Source of the DNA: Acidimicrobiia bacterium
GTDB lineage: Bacteria; Actinomycetota; Acidimicrobiia; Acidimicrobiales; Aldehydirespiratoraceae
Reading direction: 5' to 3'
DNA length: 64,000 bases
NCBI GenBank assembly: GCA_022819505.1
Contig: JAJEHD010000011.1
Span: 124,001-188,000, forward strand
Position numbers and translations under genes: made by a program. This document shows, one piece after another, positions 40,241-48,204 of the stretch (position 1 is the stretch's first letter; each line of letters starts with the position of its first letter). Under the pieces are notes generated by a model. That model did not search any database. It was not told the origin of the DNA and saw nothing but the letters and a program-made list of their open reading frames with translations.

Positions 40241-41434
40241 CTACGGCTCGGTCGGCACCGCGATGTCGCCCGACACGATCTGAGCCTTGAGGGCCTCGAG
40301 TTCGCCGGCGATGTCGTCCACGAACCCGCCCGAGGTGCTGTAGCCGACGCCGTCGACCGACAGGTCGTACGCGGTCGGGCCGGGCTGCATGGTGCCGTCG
40401 ATCACGGACTTGATCATCTCGAAGATGGAGACGTCAACCCGCTTCAGCATCGACGTCAGGATGTAGTCCCGCACACCGGCGTCGGCGGTGTGGTACTGGT
40501 CGGAGTCGACGCCGATGGCCCACACCTTGGACCCGGTGGCCTCGCTCTGCTCCAGGGCGGCCTGGAACAGGCCCGCGCCGGAGCCGCCGGCCGCGTGGTA
40601 CACGATGTCGGCCCCTTCCTCGTACATGGCCAGCGCGATCTCCTTGGCCCTGTCCGGGGCGTTGAAGCCGTCGAAGTCGGGGGCCTCGGTGATGTAGTCG
40701 CCGATGATCTCGATGTCGGGGTTGACGGTCCGTGCCCCGGCGTTGAAGCCGGCCTCGAAACGCTCGATCAGGCCGCCGACGTTGGCCACCCCGCCGATGA
40801 AGCCGATCTTGCCGGTCTGGCTCTTTAGCGCGGCGGCTGCTCCCACCAGGAACGAGCCCTCGTGCTCGGCGAAGACCAGGCCGGCGATGTTCTCGCCGTA
40901 GGGGGCGACGGGATCAGCGCCGAAGTTGAGCATGGCCGAGTCGACCACGCCGAAACGCGTGTCGGGGTTCTCCGCGCCGACCGCGGCCGCGTCACCCTCG
41001 AACAGGAACCCGACGCCGATGACGATGTCGTGGGCGTCAGCGGCGAGCTGGAGCAGCTCGCCCCGATTGGAGCCGTCGGGCTCGGGCGAGGCCTCGGTGA
41101 AGGTGATGCCGAGCTCGGCGGCGGCCCGCTCGATGCCGGCGGCGGCCGAGTCGTTGAAGGACTGGTCGCCACGTCCGCCGATGTCGAACACCAGGCCGAC
41201 TGAGATGTCAGTCATCTCGGGCTCGGGTGCCTCGGGTGCTTCGGTCGTCTCGGGCTCGGGCTCGGGCTCGGGGGCTTCGGTGGTCTCAGGTTCCGGCTCG
41301 GGATCCGGTTCGGGCTCGGCGGCGGCCGGTTCGGGCTCGGCGACGGTCTCAGTTTCCTCGTCGTCCCCGCACGCCGAGGCGAGCAGGGCAAGCGACAGCA
41401 GGATTGCAAGCAGCGCAAAGAGGCGCTTATGCAT
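40241..41434 (-). CDS. BMP-family (nucleoside-type) substrate-binding lipoprotein
   Basis: 397 aa. Signal peptide and lipobox (LLASA, C22), then a linker of tandem Glu-Pro/Thr repeats (about 30-72), then a periplasmic-binding domain of the Bmp/Med/TmpC type: ISVGLVFDIGGRGDQSFNDSAAAGIERA, IGVGFLFEGDAAAVG, GSFLVGAAAALKSQTGKIGFIGG and VYHAAGGSGAGLFQAALE. Relatives bind purine nucleosides. The ATG has GGAGGAA upstream. It heads the importer operon; two hairpins before the ATPase gene may keep its expression above that of the membrane parts. Confidence 0.92.
   Translation of the reverse strand: MHKRLFALLAILLSLALLASACGDDEETETVAEPEPAAAEPEPDPEPEPETTEAPEPEPEPETTEAPEAPEPEMTDISVGLVFDIGGRGDQSFNDSAAAGIERAAAELGITFTEASPEPDGSNRGELLQLAADAHDIVIGVGFLFEGDAAAVGAENPDTRFGVVDSAMLNFGADPVAPYGENIAGLVFAEHEGSFLVGAAAALKSQTGKIGFIGGVANVGGLIERFEAGFNAGARTVNPDIEIIGDYITEAPDFDGFNAPDRAKEIALAMYEEGADIVYHAAGGSGAGLFQAALEQSEATGSKVWAIGVDSDQYHTADAGVRDYILTSMLKRVDVSIFEMIKSVIDGTMQPGPTAYDLSVDGVGYSTSGGFVDDIAGELEALKAQIVSGDIAVPTEP
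41217..41345 (-). repeat. Glu-Pro tandem repeat in the binding-protein linker
   Basis: Short GGCTCG-type units repeat on the plus strand and encode two runs of EPEPEPETTEAP plus partial copies in the lipoprotein linker. Low-complexity linkers of this kind vary in length between strains by slippage. Confidence 0.7.
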
Positions 41435-41490
41435 GGGCCTTCCTCCAGGGTCGATAGGCAGTTGCGCAGCGGATGCTAGCCCGCCGAGGC

Positions 41491-42507
41491 TCAGTTCCGC
41501 GAACGGTTGCCGGTCCATTCCAGCAGAGCATCCACCGTCCACGTGTTGACGATGTCGTCGACAGGAACGTTGCAGCGCACTGCCTTGTCGGCGCCGTAGG
41601 GCTGCCACTCGAGCTGCCCGGTGGCGTGGGCGTCGGTGTCGACGGACACCTTGCAGCCCCACTGCACCGCCAGCGCCAGCAATTCCTCCGGCGGGTCCTG
41701 GCGCTCGGGGCGGCAGTTGATCTCCACCGCCTTGTCGAACTGGGCGCAGGCGGCGAACACGATCTCGGCGTCGAAGGTCGACGGGGGCCGGCCGCCGCCC
41801 ACCACCTTGCGGTTGGTGCAGTGGCCGAGGATGTCCGTGTTGGGATTGGCGACGGCGGCCACCATCCGGGGAGTCATCTCGGCCGACGGCATCCGCAGCT
41901 TCGAATGGACCGAGGCCACCACCACGTCCAGTTCGGCCAGCAGGTCGTCGGACAGGTCCAGCGAGCCGTCCTCCAGGATGTCGACCTCCATCCCGGTCAG
42001 GATCCGGAACGGTGCCATCTCGGCGTTGAGCCGCGCGATCTCCTCCATCTGCCGACGCAGCCGGCCCTCGTCGAGACCGTGAGCCACCGTGAGGCGGGCC
42101 GAGTGGTCGGTGATCGCCACCCACTCGTGGCCCAGCGCCGCCGCGGTCTCGGCCATGGCCCGCAACGGGGCTCCGCCGTCGGACCAGTCCGTGTGGCAGT
42201 GGCAGTCACCCCGCAGACGCTCGAGCACCGGCCCGCCGGCTCCGACCGGGACCCGGCTGCGCTGCTCGAGCTCGGCCAAGTACCCGTCGTCGACGCCCGC
42301 CAGGGCCTCGGTGATGACCCGCGCCGTGCTGGGTCCCACACCGTCTAGGTCGGTGAGCGTGCCTGCGGCCGCCCGCTGGGAGAGTTCGGCGTCGCCGAGG
42401 TCCTCCGCCACCGCCAGTGCCCGCTGGAAGGCCCGCACCTTGGGGCCGGGAGCCAGCTCCCGGTCGAGATAGTGAATGGCGAGCGACAGCGCCACCGAGG
42501 GTCGCAC
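41491..42507 (-). CDS. PHP-domain hydrolase with HhH segment
   Basis: 338 aa. The N-terminal 95 residues resemble the helical, helix-hairpin-helix part of X-family polymerases (LTDLDGVGPSTARVITEAL). A PHP metal hydrolase domain follows (about 100-330): GDCHCHTDWSDGG, VAITDHSA, ILTGMEVDIL, VVASVHSKL, ILGHCTNR, EINCRPER and VDTDAHATGQL carry the metal ligands. It looks like a PolX-type C-terminal part without the polymerase core; phosphoesterase activity is likely and the substrate unknown. GTG start with minus-strand TAGCGT 7 nt upstream. Confidence 0.85.
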   Translation of the reverse strand: MRPSVALSLAIHYLDRELAPGPKVRAFQRALAVAEDLGDAELSQRAAAGTLTDLDGVGPSTARVITEALAGVDDGYLAELEQRSRVPVGAGGPVLERLRGDCHCHTDWSDGGAPLRAMAETAAALGHEWVAITDHSARLTVAHGLDEGRLRRQMEEIARLNAEMAPFRILTGMEVDILEDGSLDLSDDLLAELDVVVASVHSKLRMPSAEMTPRMVAAVANPNTDILGHCTNRKVVGGGRPPSTFDAEIVFAACAQFDKAVEINCRPERQDPPEELLALAVQWGCKVSVDTDAHATGQLEWQPYGADKAVRCNVPVDDIVNTWTVDALLEWTGNRSRN

Positions 42508-42514
42508 GGCCTCG

Positions 42515-42520
42515 ACGCTA
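42515..42520 (-). promoter_or_regulatory. -10-like TAGCGT before the PHP gene
   Basis: Minus-strand TAGCGT ends 7 nt before the GTG start, the same hexamer as at ftsK and the two small ribosomal genes. Confidence 0.45.
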
Positions 42521-42877
42521 GCGGTCGCCGGCCCGGCTGCTGGGAAGCCGGTGACGGTTGGCGGCCACCAGCGCGTAGACGGGCTGGGCCAGCCAGCACA
42601 GGGGTGGATGCACGATCAGGTGCCCGATGACGCCCCAGGCTCCGCCCACGGCAACCAGGGACCGGCCGATGGCCTCGGCGCCGCGGCTGCGCCGCGACCT
42701 CAGGCCGCGGTTGTCCACCCACCACACCGCGGCCGCCACATCCGCTCGGGACAGTCCCAACTCGCCCAGTTCGAGCGACTGCCATGATGCCACCCGGGCG
42801 CCGGGGGGCAGGCGGGCCCCGATCCAGCGGGCCGAGCGCACGCAGAAGCCGCATTCGCCGTCGTACACCAGCAGCAC
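42518..42877 (-). CDS. DCC-family (DUF393) thiol-disulfide oxidoreductase-like protein
   Basis: 119 aa. The N-terminal strand and motif LLVYDGECGFCVRSARWI hold the DxxCxxC signature of the thioredoxin-like DCC family (C10 and C13). The remainder (AAVWWVDNRGLRSRRSRGAEAIGRSL, then a hydrophobic GVIGHLIVHPPLCWLAQPVYALVAANR) fits as well. The physiological role is unknown. GTG start at 42877. It lies directly upstream of the PHP gene on the same strand, 10 nt apart. Confidence 0.8.
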   Translation of the reverse strand: MLLVYDGECGFCVRSARWIGARLPPGARVASWQSLELGELGLSRADVAAAVWWVDNRGLRSRRSRGAEAIGRSLVAVGGAWGVIGHLIVHPPLCWLAQPVYALVAANRHRLPSSRAGDR

Positions 42878-42935
42878 GCCTCCAGTCTGCCCGCAGGAGC
42901 CGAGCGAGGTTGGCGGGTTCGCCGCGGTGCGCCGG

Positions 42936-42941
42936 TAGCGT
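42936..42941 (+). promoter_or_regulatory. -10-like TAGCGT before the bL37-like gene
   Basis: TAGCGT ends 8 nt before the ATG of the 29-residue ribosomal gene. Confidence 0.5.
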
Positions 42942-42949
42942 TGGGAGCC

Positions 42950-43039
42950 ATGTCCAAGCGCACCAGCAAGCGCCGGGCCAAGGCCCGCCGTTCGAAGGCG
43001 AACCACGGCCGCAAGCCCAACGCAGGTCGCAACAGCTGA
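42950..43039 (+). CDS. Ribosomal protein bL37-like, 29 aa
   Basis: A 29-residue, strongly basic peptide beginning MSKRTSKRRAKARRSKANHG and ending RKPNAGRNS. The SKANHGxxPN segment matches the very small actinobacterial large-subunit protein bL37, first recognised in mycobacterial ribosome structures. Genes this short are usually missed. A TAGCGT element stands 8 nt before the ATG. It is divergent from the DCC gene and lies 47 nt before the YchF-like gene. Confidence 0.7.
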   Translation: MSKRTSKRRAKARRSKANHGRKPNAGRNS

Positions 43040-43086
43040 CCTGACTCCCGGTCGACGACTGTCGGCTGCGCAACTCGGAGCCCACT

Positions 43087-44160
43087 TTGGAACGGTTTGG
43101 ATTCGTCGGGCTTCCCAACTCTGGGAAGACTTCACTGCACAACGCCTTGGCCGGCGGTGACGCGGTGGCAGCCCGCCACGCGTTCTCGACCAGGTCCGCC
43201 ACTGTGGGCGTGGCCAAGGTGCCCGACGGCCGGCTACCGCGACTGGCCGAGATGAGTTCCAGCCGCCGCACCGTTCATGCATCGGTTCAGTTCACCGACA
43301 TCGGCGGCCTGGTGTCGGGCTCGAGCCGGGGCGAGGGCCTGGGCAACGCCTTCCTGGGCCACGTCCGCGACACCGACGCCATCGTGTACGTGCTGCGTGC
43401 CTTCGTCGATCCCGATGTGCCCGGCGACGACGACCCGCTCGACAGCCTGCGTGTGCTCGAGACCGAGTTGGCCCTCGCCGACCTCGACAGCGCCACCCGT
43501 CAGCTCGGCAAGCTTGCCCGGGCGCTGAAGGGGGACCCGTCGCTGCGGGCCTCGCACGACCTGCTGGCTCGGGCCGTCGCAGCCCTGGAGGAAGGCCTGC
43601 CGCTGTACCGCGCGGGCCTCGACGACGCGGAGCGGGCCGGCCTGCGCCAGTTCTTCATGCTCACCAACAAGCCCGTGCTCGCGGTGGTGAACATCGGGGA
43701 GGACCGCATCGCCGACGCCGAGGAGTTGGCGGCGCCGGTGCGAGAGGAACTGGGCGACGCCGAGGTGGTGCCACTGTGCGTGCAGCTGGAGGCCGAGGCC
43801 GCGCAACTCGACGAGGTTGAGAAGCCGGAGGTGCTGGCGGCCCTCGGCCTTGGCAGCGGCGCTCTCGACCGGTTCCTGGCGAGCGCCTACCACCTGCTGG
43901 GATTGCGGACTTTCCTGACGACCGGGCCCAAGGAGAGCAGGGCCTGGACCTTCCGGGCGGGCGCGTCGGCGGTCGAGTGCGCGGGAGCGGTCCACTCCGA
44001 CATCCAGCGAGGCTTCATCCGGGCCGACACCATCGCATACGACGACCTGCTGGAGGTTGGCTCGTGGGTCGCGGCCCAGAGGCAGGGCCGGGTCCGCTCC
44101 GAGGGCAAGGACTACCTGATGGCCGACGGCGATGTTGTCGAGTTCAGGTTCAACGTCTGA
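43087..44160 (+). CDS. YchF-family (Obg-related) GTPase/ATPase
   Basis: 357 aa, close to the usual 363. P-loop GLPNSGKTSLHNAL at 8-21 (most YchFs have GLPNVGKST), switch region DIGGLVSGSSRGEGLGNAFLGHVRDTDAIVYVLRAF, a helical hairpin insert, TNKPVLAVVNI in place of the usual NKP-nucleotide loop, and a C-terminal TGS-like domain (TFLTTGPKESRAWTF to GKDYLMADGDVVEFRFNV). Canonical YchF prefers ATP and regulates translation or redox response. The divergent loops mark this as a variant or paralog. TTG start with CGGAG about 7 nt upstream. Confidence 0.85.
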   Translation: MERFGFVGLPNSGKTSLHNALAGGDAVAARHAFSTRSATVGVAKVPDGRLPRLAEMSSSRRTVHASVQFTDIGGLVSGSSRGEGLGNAFLGHVRDTDAIVYVLRAFVDPDVPGDDDPLDSLRVLETELALADLDSATRQLGKLARALKGDPSLRASHDLLARAVAALEEGLPLYRAGLDDAERAGLRQFFMLTNKPVLAVVNIGEDRIADAEELAAPVREELGDAEVVPLCVQLEAEAAQLDEVEKPEVLAALGLGSGALDRFLASAYHLLGLRTFLTTGPKESRAWTFRAGASAVECAGAVHSDIQRGFIRADTIAYDDLLEVGSWVAAQRQGRVRSEGKDYLMADGDVVEFRFNV

Positions 44161-44219
44161 GACCAAGAGGCTGACCGGTGGCAGAAACAGAGCTATTGCG
44201 GCTCTCCAGCGGGGGCAGC

Positions 44220-44225
44220 TAGGAT
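44220..44225 (+). promoter_or_regulatory. -10-like TAGGAT before the desaturase gene
   Basis: TAGGAT ends 9 nt before the ATG, fitting the TANNNT pattern. Confidence 0.4.
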
Positions 44226-44234
44226 CCCTCCGGC

Positions 44235-45206
44235 ATGCCCACCGACGCCGATGTCCGGCTGCTTGCGGACCTCGAGCCGAGCGTCGAGAGGCTCTACGAG
44301 CGGCACCTCCAGCAGACCAGGGAATGGCATCCCCACGCCCTGGTTCCCTGGAGCCGGGGAGAGGACTATGCGCCTGACTACGAATGGTCCCCGGATGACG
44401 CCGGGCTGAGCCCGGAGGCGCGCAGCGCTCTGTTCGTCAACGTCCTCACCGAGGACAACCTGCCCTACTACTTCCGGGACATCGAGCGCATGTTCGGCCG
44501 CGACGGCGCCTGGGGCCATTGGGTGAGACGCTGGACGGCCGAGGAAGGCCGTCACGGCCAGGTGATCCACGACTACCTGGCCGTGACCCGTTCCGTCGAC
44601 CCGGTGAGCCTCGAGCGGGCCCGTATGGCCCAGGTGCAGTCCGGGGAAGCGCCCGCGCCGCCCAACGCGCTGGAGGGCCTGGCCTACGTCACGCTGCAGG
44701 AGTTGGCCACCCGCATATCGCACTTCAACACCGGAAAGCACATCACCGACCCTGCTGGCAGGGCCATAATGCGCCGGGTCGCGTTCGACGAGAACCTTCA
44801 CTTCCTGTTCTACCGCGACGCTATGGCCGCCGCCCTCGAGGTGGAGCCGTCACAAGCGGTCGTGGCCATCGCCAACCAGGTGAAGGGCTTCGCGATGCCC
44901 GGCGTGGGCATCACCGACTTCGAGGCGCACGCCCGCACCATCGCGGACGCCGGCATCTACGACCTGGCCATCCACCACGACCAGATACTCCAGCCTGTGC
45001 TGATGCGGGATTGGAAGCTACCCAACCTCACCGGTCTCTCGGGTGTGGCCGAGGCGGCCCGGGATCGGCTCATGAGGCTCATAGACAGGATCGGACGGGT
45101 TGGCCGGCTCATGGTCGAGCGCCGCGCTGAACGCCGGGCCAGGAGTCCGCATGATTGGAGCCTGGATCGGCTGCGCTCCAAGGGCTGGGCCGGCGGCACC
45201 CGGTGA
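44235..45206 (+). CDS. Acyl-ACP desaturase (DesA-like, ferritin-like di-iron)
   Basis: 323 aa soluble di-iron enzyme of the fatty acid desaturase type 2 family, related to mycobacterial DesA1/DesA2 and plant stearoyl-ACP desaturase. Iron ligands fall in the four helices: the E of LTEDNLPYYFRDI, EEGRH in WTAEEGRHGQVI, the E of LQELATRISHFN and DENLHFLFYRD. It introduces a double bond into acyl chains on acyl carrier protein. The redox partner is not nearby. A basic C-terminal tail (about 285-323) is extra. Confidence 0.88.
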   Translation: MPTDADVRLLADLEPSVERLYERHLQQTREWHPHALVPWSRGEDYAPDYEWSPDDAGLSPEARSALFVNVLTEDNLPYYFRDIERMFGRDGAWGHWVRRWTAEEGRHGQVIHDYLAVTRSVDPVSLERARMAQVQSGEAPAPPNALEGLAYVTLQELATRISHFNTGKHITDPAGRAIMRRVAFDENLHFLFYRDAMAAALEVEPSQAVVAIANQVKGFAMPGVGITDFEAHARTIADAGIYDLAIHHDQILQPVLMRDWKLPNLTGLSGVAEAARDRLMRLIDRIGRVGRLMVERRAERRARSPHDWSLDRLRSKGWAGGTR

Positions 45207-45226
45207 GAGCGGGCTTAGTGAGGCAC

Positions 45227-45232
45227 TAGATT
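45227..45232 (+). promoter_or_regulatory. -10-like TAGATT before the DUF192 gene
   Basis: TAGATT ends 7 nt before the ATG. It also serves the downstream rsmI gene if the two are one operon. Confidence 0.45.
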
Positions 45233-45239
45233 CGCCTCT

Positions 45240-45569
45240 ATGGCGTGGTTGGTTTGTGGCGACCGGGTCATCGCGTCGCTGGAGATCGCTTCCAGCCGCC
45301 GCGAGCGTCGCAAGGGCCTGTCGGGCCGCGACGGGATTGAGGGCGCGCTGCTGCTGGAGCGCACCCGTTCAGTGCACTCACTCGGCATGCGGTTTCCCAT
45401 CGACGTCGCCCACTGCGACGCCGAGATGCGGGTTCTGCGGGTGACGACGATGCGAGCCAATCGGGTCGGCCGCATCGTGCCGAAGGCCAGAGTCGTGATC
45501 GAGGCCGAGGCGGGCAGCTTCCGGCGCTGGGGAGTGACTCCAGGCGTAGAGCTCGAGATCCGGCAGTGA
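45240..45569 (+). CDS. DUF192-family protein
   Basis: 109 aa. The conserved pattern of DUF192 is seen: ASSRRERRKGLSGRDGIEGALLLERTRSVHSLGMRFPIDVAHCDAEMRVLRV, then a beta-rich end WGVTPGVELEI. Many members are secreted, but this one has no signal peptide. The function is unknown in the family. The stop overlaps the rsmI start (GTGA), so the two are coupled. Confidence 0.85.
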   Translation: MAWLVCGDRVIASLEIASSRRERRKGLSGRDGIEGALLLERTRSVHSLGMRFPIDVAHCDAEMRVLRVTTMRANRVGRIVPKARVVIEAEAGSFRRWGVTPGVELEIRQ

Positions 45570-46447
45570 GCGGCTCGCGGCCCGGAGGCGGGGATCCTCC
45601 GGAGGGTGGCTGCCTGGTGCTGGTCGGCACTCCGATCGGCAATCTGGGCGATCTCAGCGCCCGGGCTGTGGAGACGCTCGCCTCAGCGGACCTCGTCTGC
45701 TGCGAGGACACCCGGCGCACGGGGCGCCTGCTGGAGCGCGCCGGGGTGACCGGCGCCCGCCTGCGCCGGGTCGACGAGCACACCGAGGCCGAGGCCTGCA
45801 CCGAGGTGTGCGGGCTGCTCGGAGCCGGAGCCACGGTGGCGATGGTGACCGACGCCGGCATGCCCGCACTGGCCGATCCGGGGAGCTGGCTGGTGGCCGC
45901 CGCCGCGGCAGCCGGACACACGGTGACCGTGGTGCCCGGCCCGTCGGCCGGCTTGGCCGCCTTGGCGGTGAGTGGGCTGGCTACCACGCGGTTCTGCTTT
46001 GAGGGGTTCTTGCCCCGCAAGGGCAGGGCCCGAACCGAGCGCTTGAAGCTGATCGCCGGCGAGCGCCGCACCACGGTCCTCTACGAGTCGCCCCGCCGGC
46101 TGCAGGCCTGTCTCGAAGACCTGGCCGAGGCGTGCGGCCCGCAGAGGCGGGCCGTCGTGGCCCGTGAGCTCACCAAGCTCCACGAGGAGGTGGTGAGGGG
46201 CAGTCTGGCCGAACTCTGCGAGTGGTCCGCGGGGCCGGTGAAGGGCGAGGTCGTGGTGGTTGTCGAGGGTGCTGCCGAGGCGGGGCCGGCACCCACCGAT
46301 GATCAGCTTCGGGCCGCGGTCGAAGCCCTCGTGTCCGGTGGCGCCAGCCGCAGGGACGCGGCGGCATCGGCCGCGGCGGCTCATGGCGTGTCCCGCCGAC
46401 GGGTTTACAACCTGGCAATCGACTCTCAGAGGCCGACGCCGGAGTAG
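45566..46447 (+). CDS. rsmI: 16S rRNA (cytidine-1402-2'-O)-methyltransferase
   Basis: 293 aa tetrapyrrole-methylase fold enzyme that 2'-O-methylates C1402 in the decoding centre. Typical motifs: LVGTPIGNLGDLSARAVETLASADLVCCEDTRRTGRLL, VTDAGMPALADPGSWLV, VPGPSAGLAALAVSGL, FEGFLPRK and ARELTKLHEEVVRG. The first 15 residues are a Gly/Pro extension. A C-terminal helical part (about 240-293) matches the usual extra domain. GTG start overlaps DUF192. Confidence 0.93.
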   Translation: MSGSRPGGGDPPEGGCLVLVGTPIGNLGDLSARAVETLASADLVCCEDTRRTGRLLERAGVTGARLRRVDEHTEAEACTEVCGLLGAGATVAMVTDAGMPALADPGSWLVAAAAAAGHTVTVVPGPSAGLAALAVSGLATTRFCFEGFLPRKGRARTERLKLIAGERRTTVLYESPRRLQACLEDLAEACGPQRRAVVARELTKLHEEVVRGSLAELCEWSAGPVKGEVVVVVEGAAEAGPAPTDDQLRAAVEALVSGGASRRDAAASAAAAHGVSRRRVYNLAIDSQRPTPE

Positions 46448-46522
46448 CAAACCCCGCTCGGCATCCTGGGGCTTCGCCGAGAAACGGTGGGCTCGGCTGG
46501 GGAAGACCTTCGCATCTGGGGA

Positions 46523-46528
46523 TAATGT
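46523..46528 (+). promoter_or_regulatory. -10-like TAATGT before metG
   Basis: TAATGT (within GATAATGT) ends 8 nt before ATG 46537, favouring that start over the in-frame ATG at 46525 that overlaps the element. Confidence 0.45.
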
Positions 46529-46536
46529 GGCCCGCC

Positions 46537-48189
46537 ATGGCGGTGCGGGTGCCTGTACTTGTCGCGGTTGCGTGGCCCTACGCGTCCGGGAGCCGCCATC
46601 TCGGCCACGTTGCCGGGGCGTACCTTCCTGCCGACATCTACGCCCGCTACCAGAGGCTGGCGGGCAACGACGTGCTGATGGTGAGCGGATCCGACGTGCA
46701 CGGCACGCCGATCACCGTCCGGGCCGACGCCGAAGGCGTCACCCCGGCCGAGATCGTCGATCGCTATCACGCGGAGTTCTGCCGTCAATGGGAGCAGCTC
46801 GGCATCTCGTGGGACCTCTACACCACCACCGGGACCCCCAACCACGCTGCAGTCACCCAGGACATGTTCCTGGTGCAGCTTCAGAACGGCTTCATCGACA
46901 AGCGGGTGTCCGAGCAGTACTACGACCCCGTTGGTGAGAGGTTCCTGCCCGACCGCTACATCGAGGGGGAGTGCCCCCACTGCGGCTTCGACGCAGCCCG
47001 CGGAGACCAGTGCGAGCACTGCGGCACCACCCTCGACGCCACCGACCTGATCGAGCCCCGATCGAAGATCAGCGGGGCCGTCCCCGAACTTCGCCCCACC
47101 GAGCACTTCTACTTCCGCTACTCGGACTTCACCGAGCGGGTCGGCGCCTGGCTGAAGACGCGCCAGGGCTGGCGCCCCCATGTCCTCAACTCGGCCACCG
47201 GCTGGACCAACGAGGGTCTCCAGGATCGAGCCATCACCCGGGACCTGGACTGGGGAGTCGAGCTTCCCGTCGACGACCTGGGCGAGGGCAAGCGGATATA
47301 CGTCTGGTACGACGCGGTGATCGGCTACCTGTCGGCGTCCAAAGAATGGGCCGCCCGCAACGGCGACACCGACGCCTGGAAGCGCTGGTGGCACAACGAC
47401 GACGCCCGCCACCTTTACTTCGTCGGCAAGGACAACATCCCCTTCCACTCGCTGCTGTGGCCCGCCCAGTTGATGGGCTACGGCGACCTCCACCTGCCCG
47501 ACGACGTGCCCGCCAACCAGTACGTGACCTTCTCGGGGGCGAAGATGGCAGCCGGCCGCGGTGTCGGCCTCACCATCGGCGAGGGCCTGAGGCTCTTCGA
47601 GCCCGACGCTTTGCGCTACGCCCTGGGCGCGGCGCTGCCCGAACACGCCGACACCGAGGTCTCGGTTGAGGAGATCGCCCGGCGCATCAACGACGAGTTG
47701 GTCGCAACCTGGGGGAACCTTGTGCACCGGGTGTTCACCATGGTCCATTCGAAGCTCGGGGGCACCGTCCCGGAGACCGGTGAACGCCTAGCCACCGACA
47801 CTGCGCTGCTGGCCGCGGTCGACGACGCCCTGACCGAGGGCGCTGGCTGCATCGAGCGGGTCGAACTGCGGGCCGGCCTGCGCGCCGCCATGGAGGCGGC
47901 CGCCAAGGTGAACGCCTACCTCAACTCGACCGAGCCGTGGAAGCTGACGTCGTCGGAGCCGGACCGGGCCGCGACGGTTCTGGTCACCGCGCTGGAGGCC
48001 GTTGCCGGTGTGCGGACCGGATTGGCCCCCTACCTCCCGTTCTCGACCGAGGCCCTCGACGACGTGTTCGGTCCGGTCGCGTCCTGGGAGCGCCCGGCCG
48101 TGCCGCCGGGCACGTCGGTGCCCAAGCCCACTCCGTTGTTCGCCAAAGTCGACCTGGACGCGATCGACCTCGCCCGGGGCGGGGGATGA
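46537..48189 (+). CDS. metG: Methionyl-tRNA synthetase
   Basis: 550 aa class I synthetase. The HIGH-type motif is HLGH at 21-24. A zinc knuckle with four cysteines (C146, C149, C159, C162) sits in the connective peptide. AITRDLDWGVELP, YVWYDAVIGYLSAS and HFVGKDNIPFHSLLWPAQLMG-like motifs follow. The KMSKS loop is unusual: FSGAKMAAGRG, with K336 kept but the second Lys and the Ser residues replaced. The anticodon-binding helical domain is about 380-540; there is no C-terminal tRNA-binding domain. In mycobacteria metS, tatD, rpfB, ksgA and ispE also lie together. Confidence 0.95.
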   Translation: MAVRVPVLVAVAWPYASGSRHLGHVAGAYLPADIYARYQRLAGNDVLMVSGSDVHGTPITVRADAEGVTPAEIVDRYHAEFCRQWEQLGISWDLYTTTGTPNHAAVTQDMFLVQLQNGFIDKRVSEQYYDPVGERFLPDRYIEGECPHCGFDAARGDQCEHCGTTLDATDLIEPRSKISGAVPELRPTEHFYFRYSDFTERVGAWLKTRQGWRPHVLNSATGWTNEGLQDRAITRDLDWGVELPVDDLGEGKRIYVWYDAVIGYLSASKEWAARNGDTDAWKRWWHNDDARHLYFVGKDNIPFHSLLWPAQLMGYGDLHLPDDVPANQYVTFSGAKMAAGRGVGLTIGEGLRLFEPDALRYALGAALPEHADTEVSVEEIARRINDELVATWGNLVHRVFTMVHSKLGGTVPETGERLATDTALLAAVDDALTEGAGCIERVELRAGLRAAMEAAAKVNAYLNSTEPWKLTSSEPDRAATVLVTALEAVAGVRTGLAPYLPFSTEALDDVFGPVASWERPAVPPGTSVPKPTPLFAKVDLDAIDLARGGG

Positions 48190-48204
48190 GGGGAGGTGGC
48201 TGAC

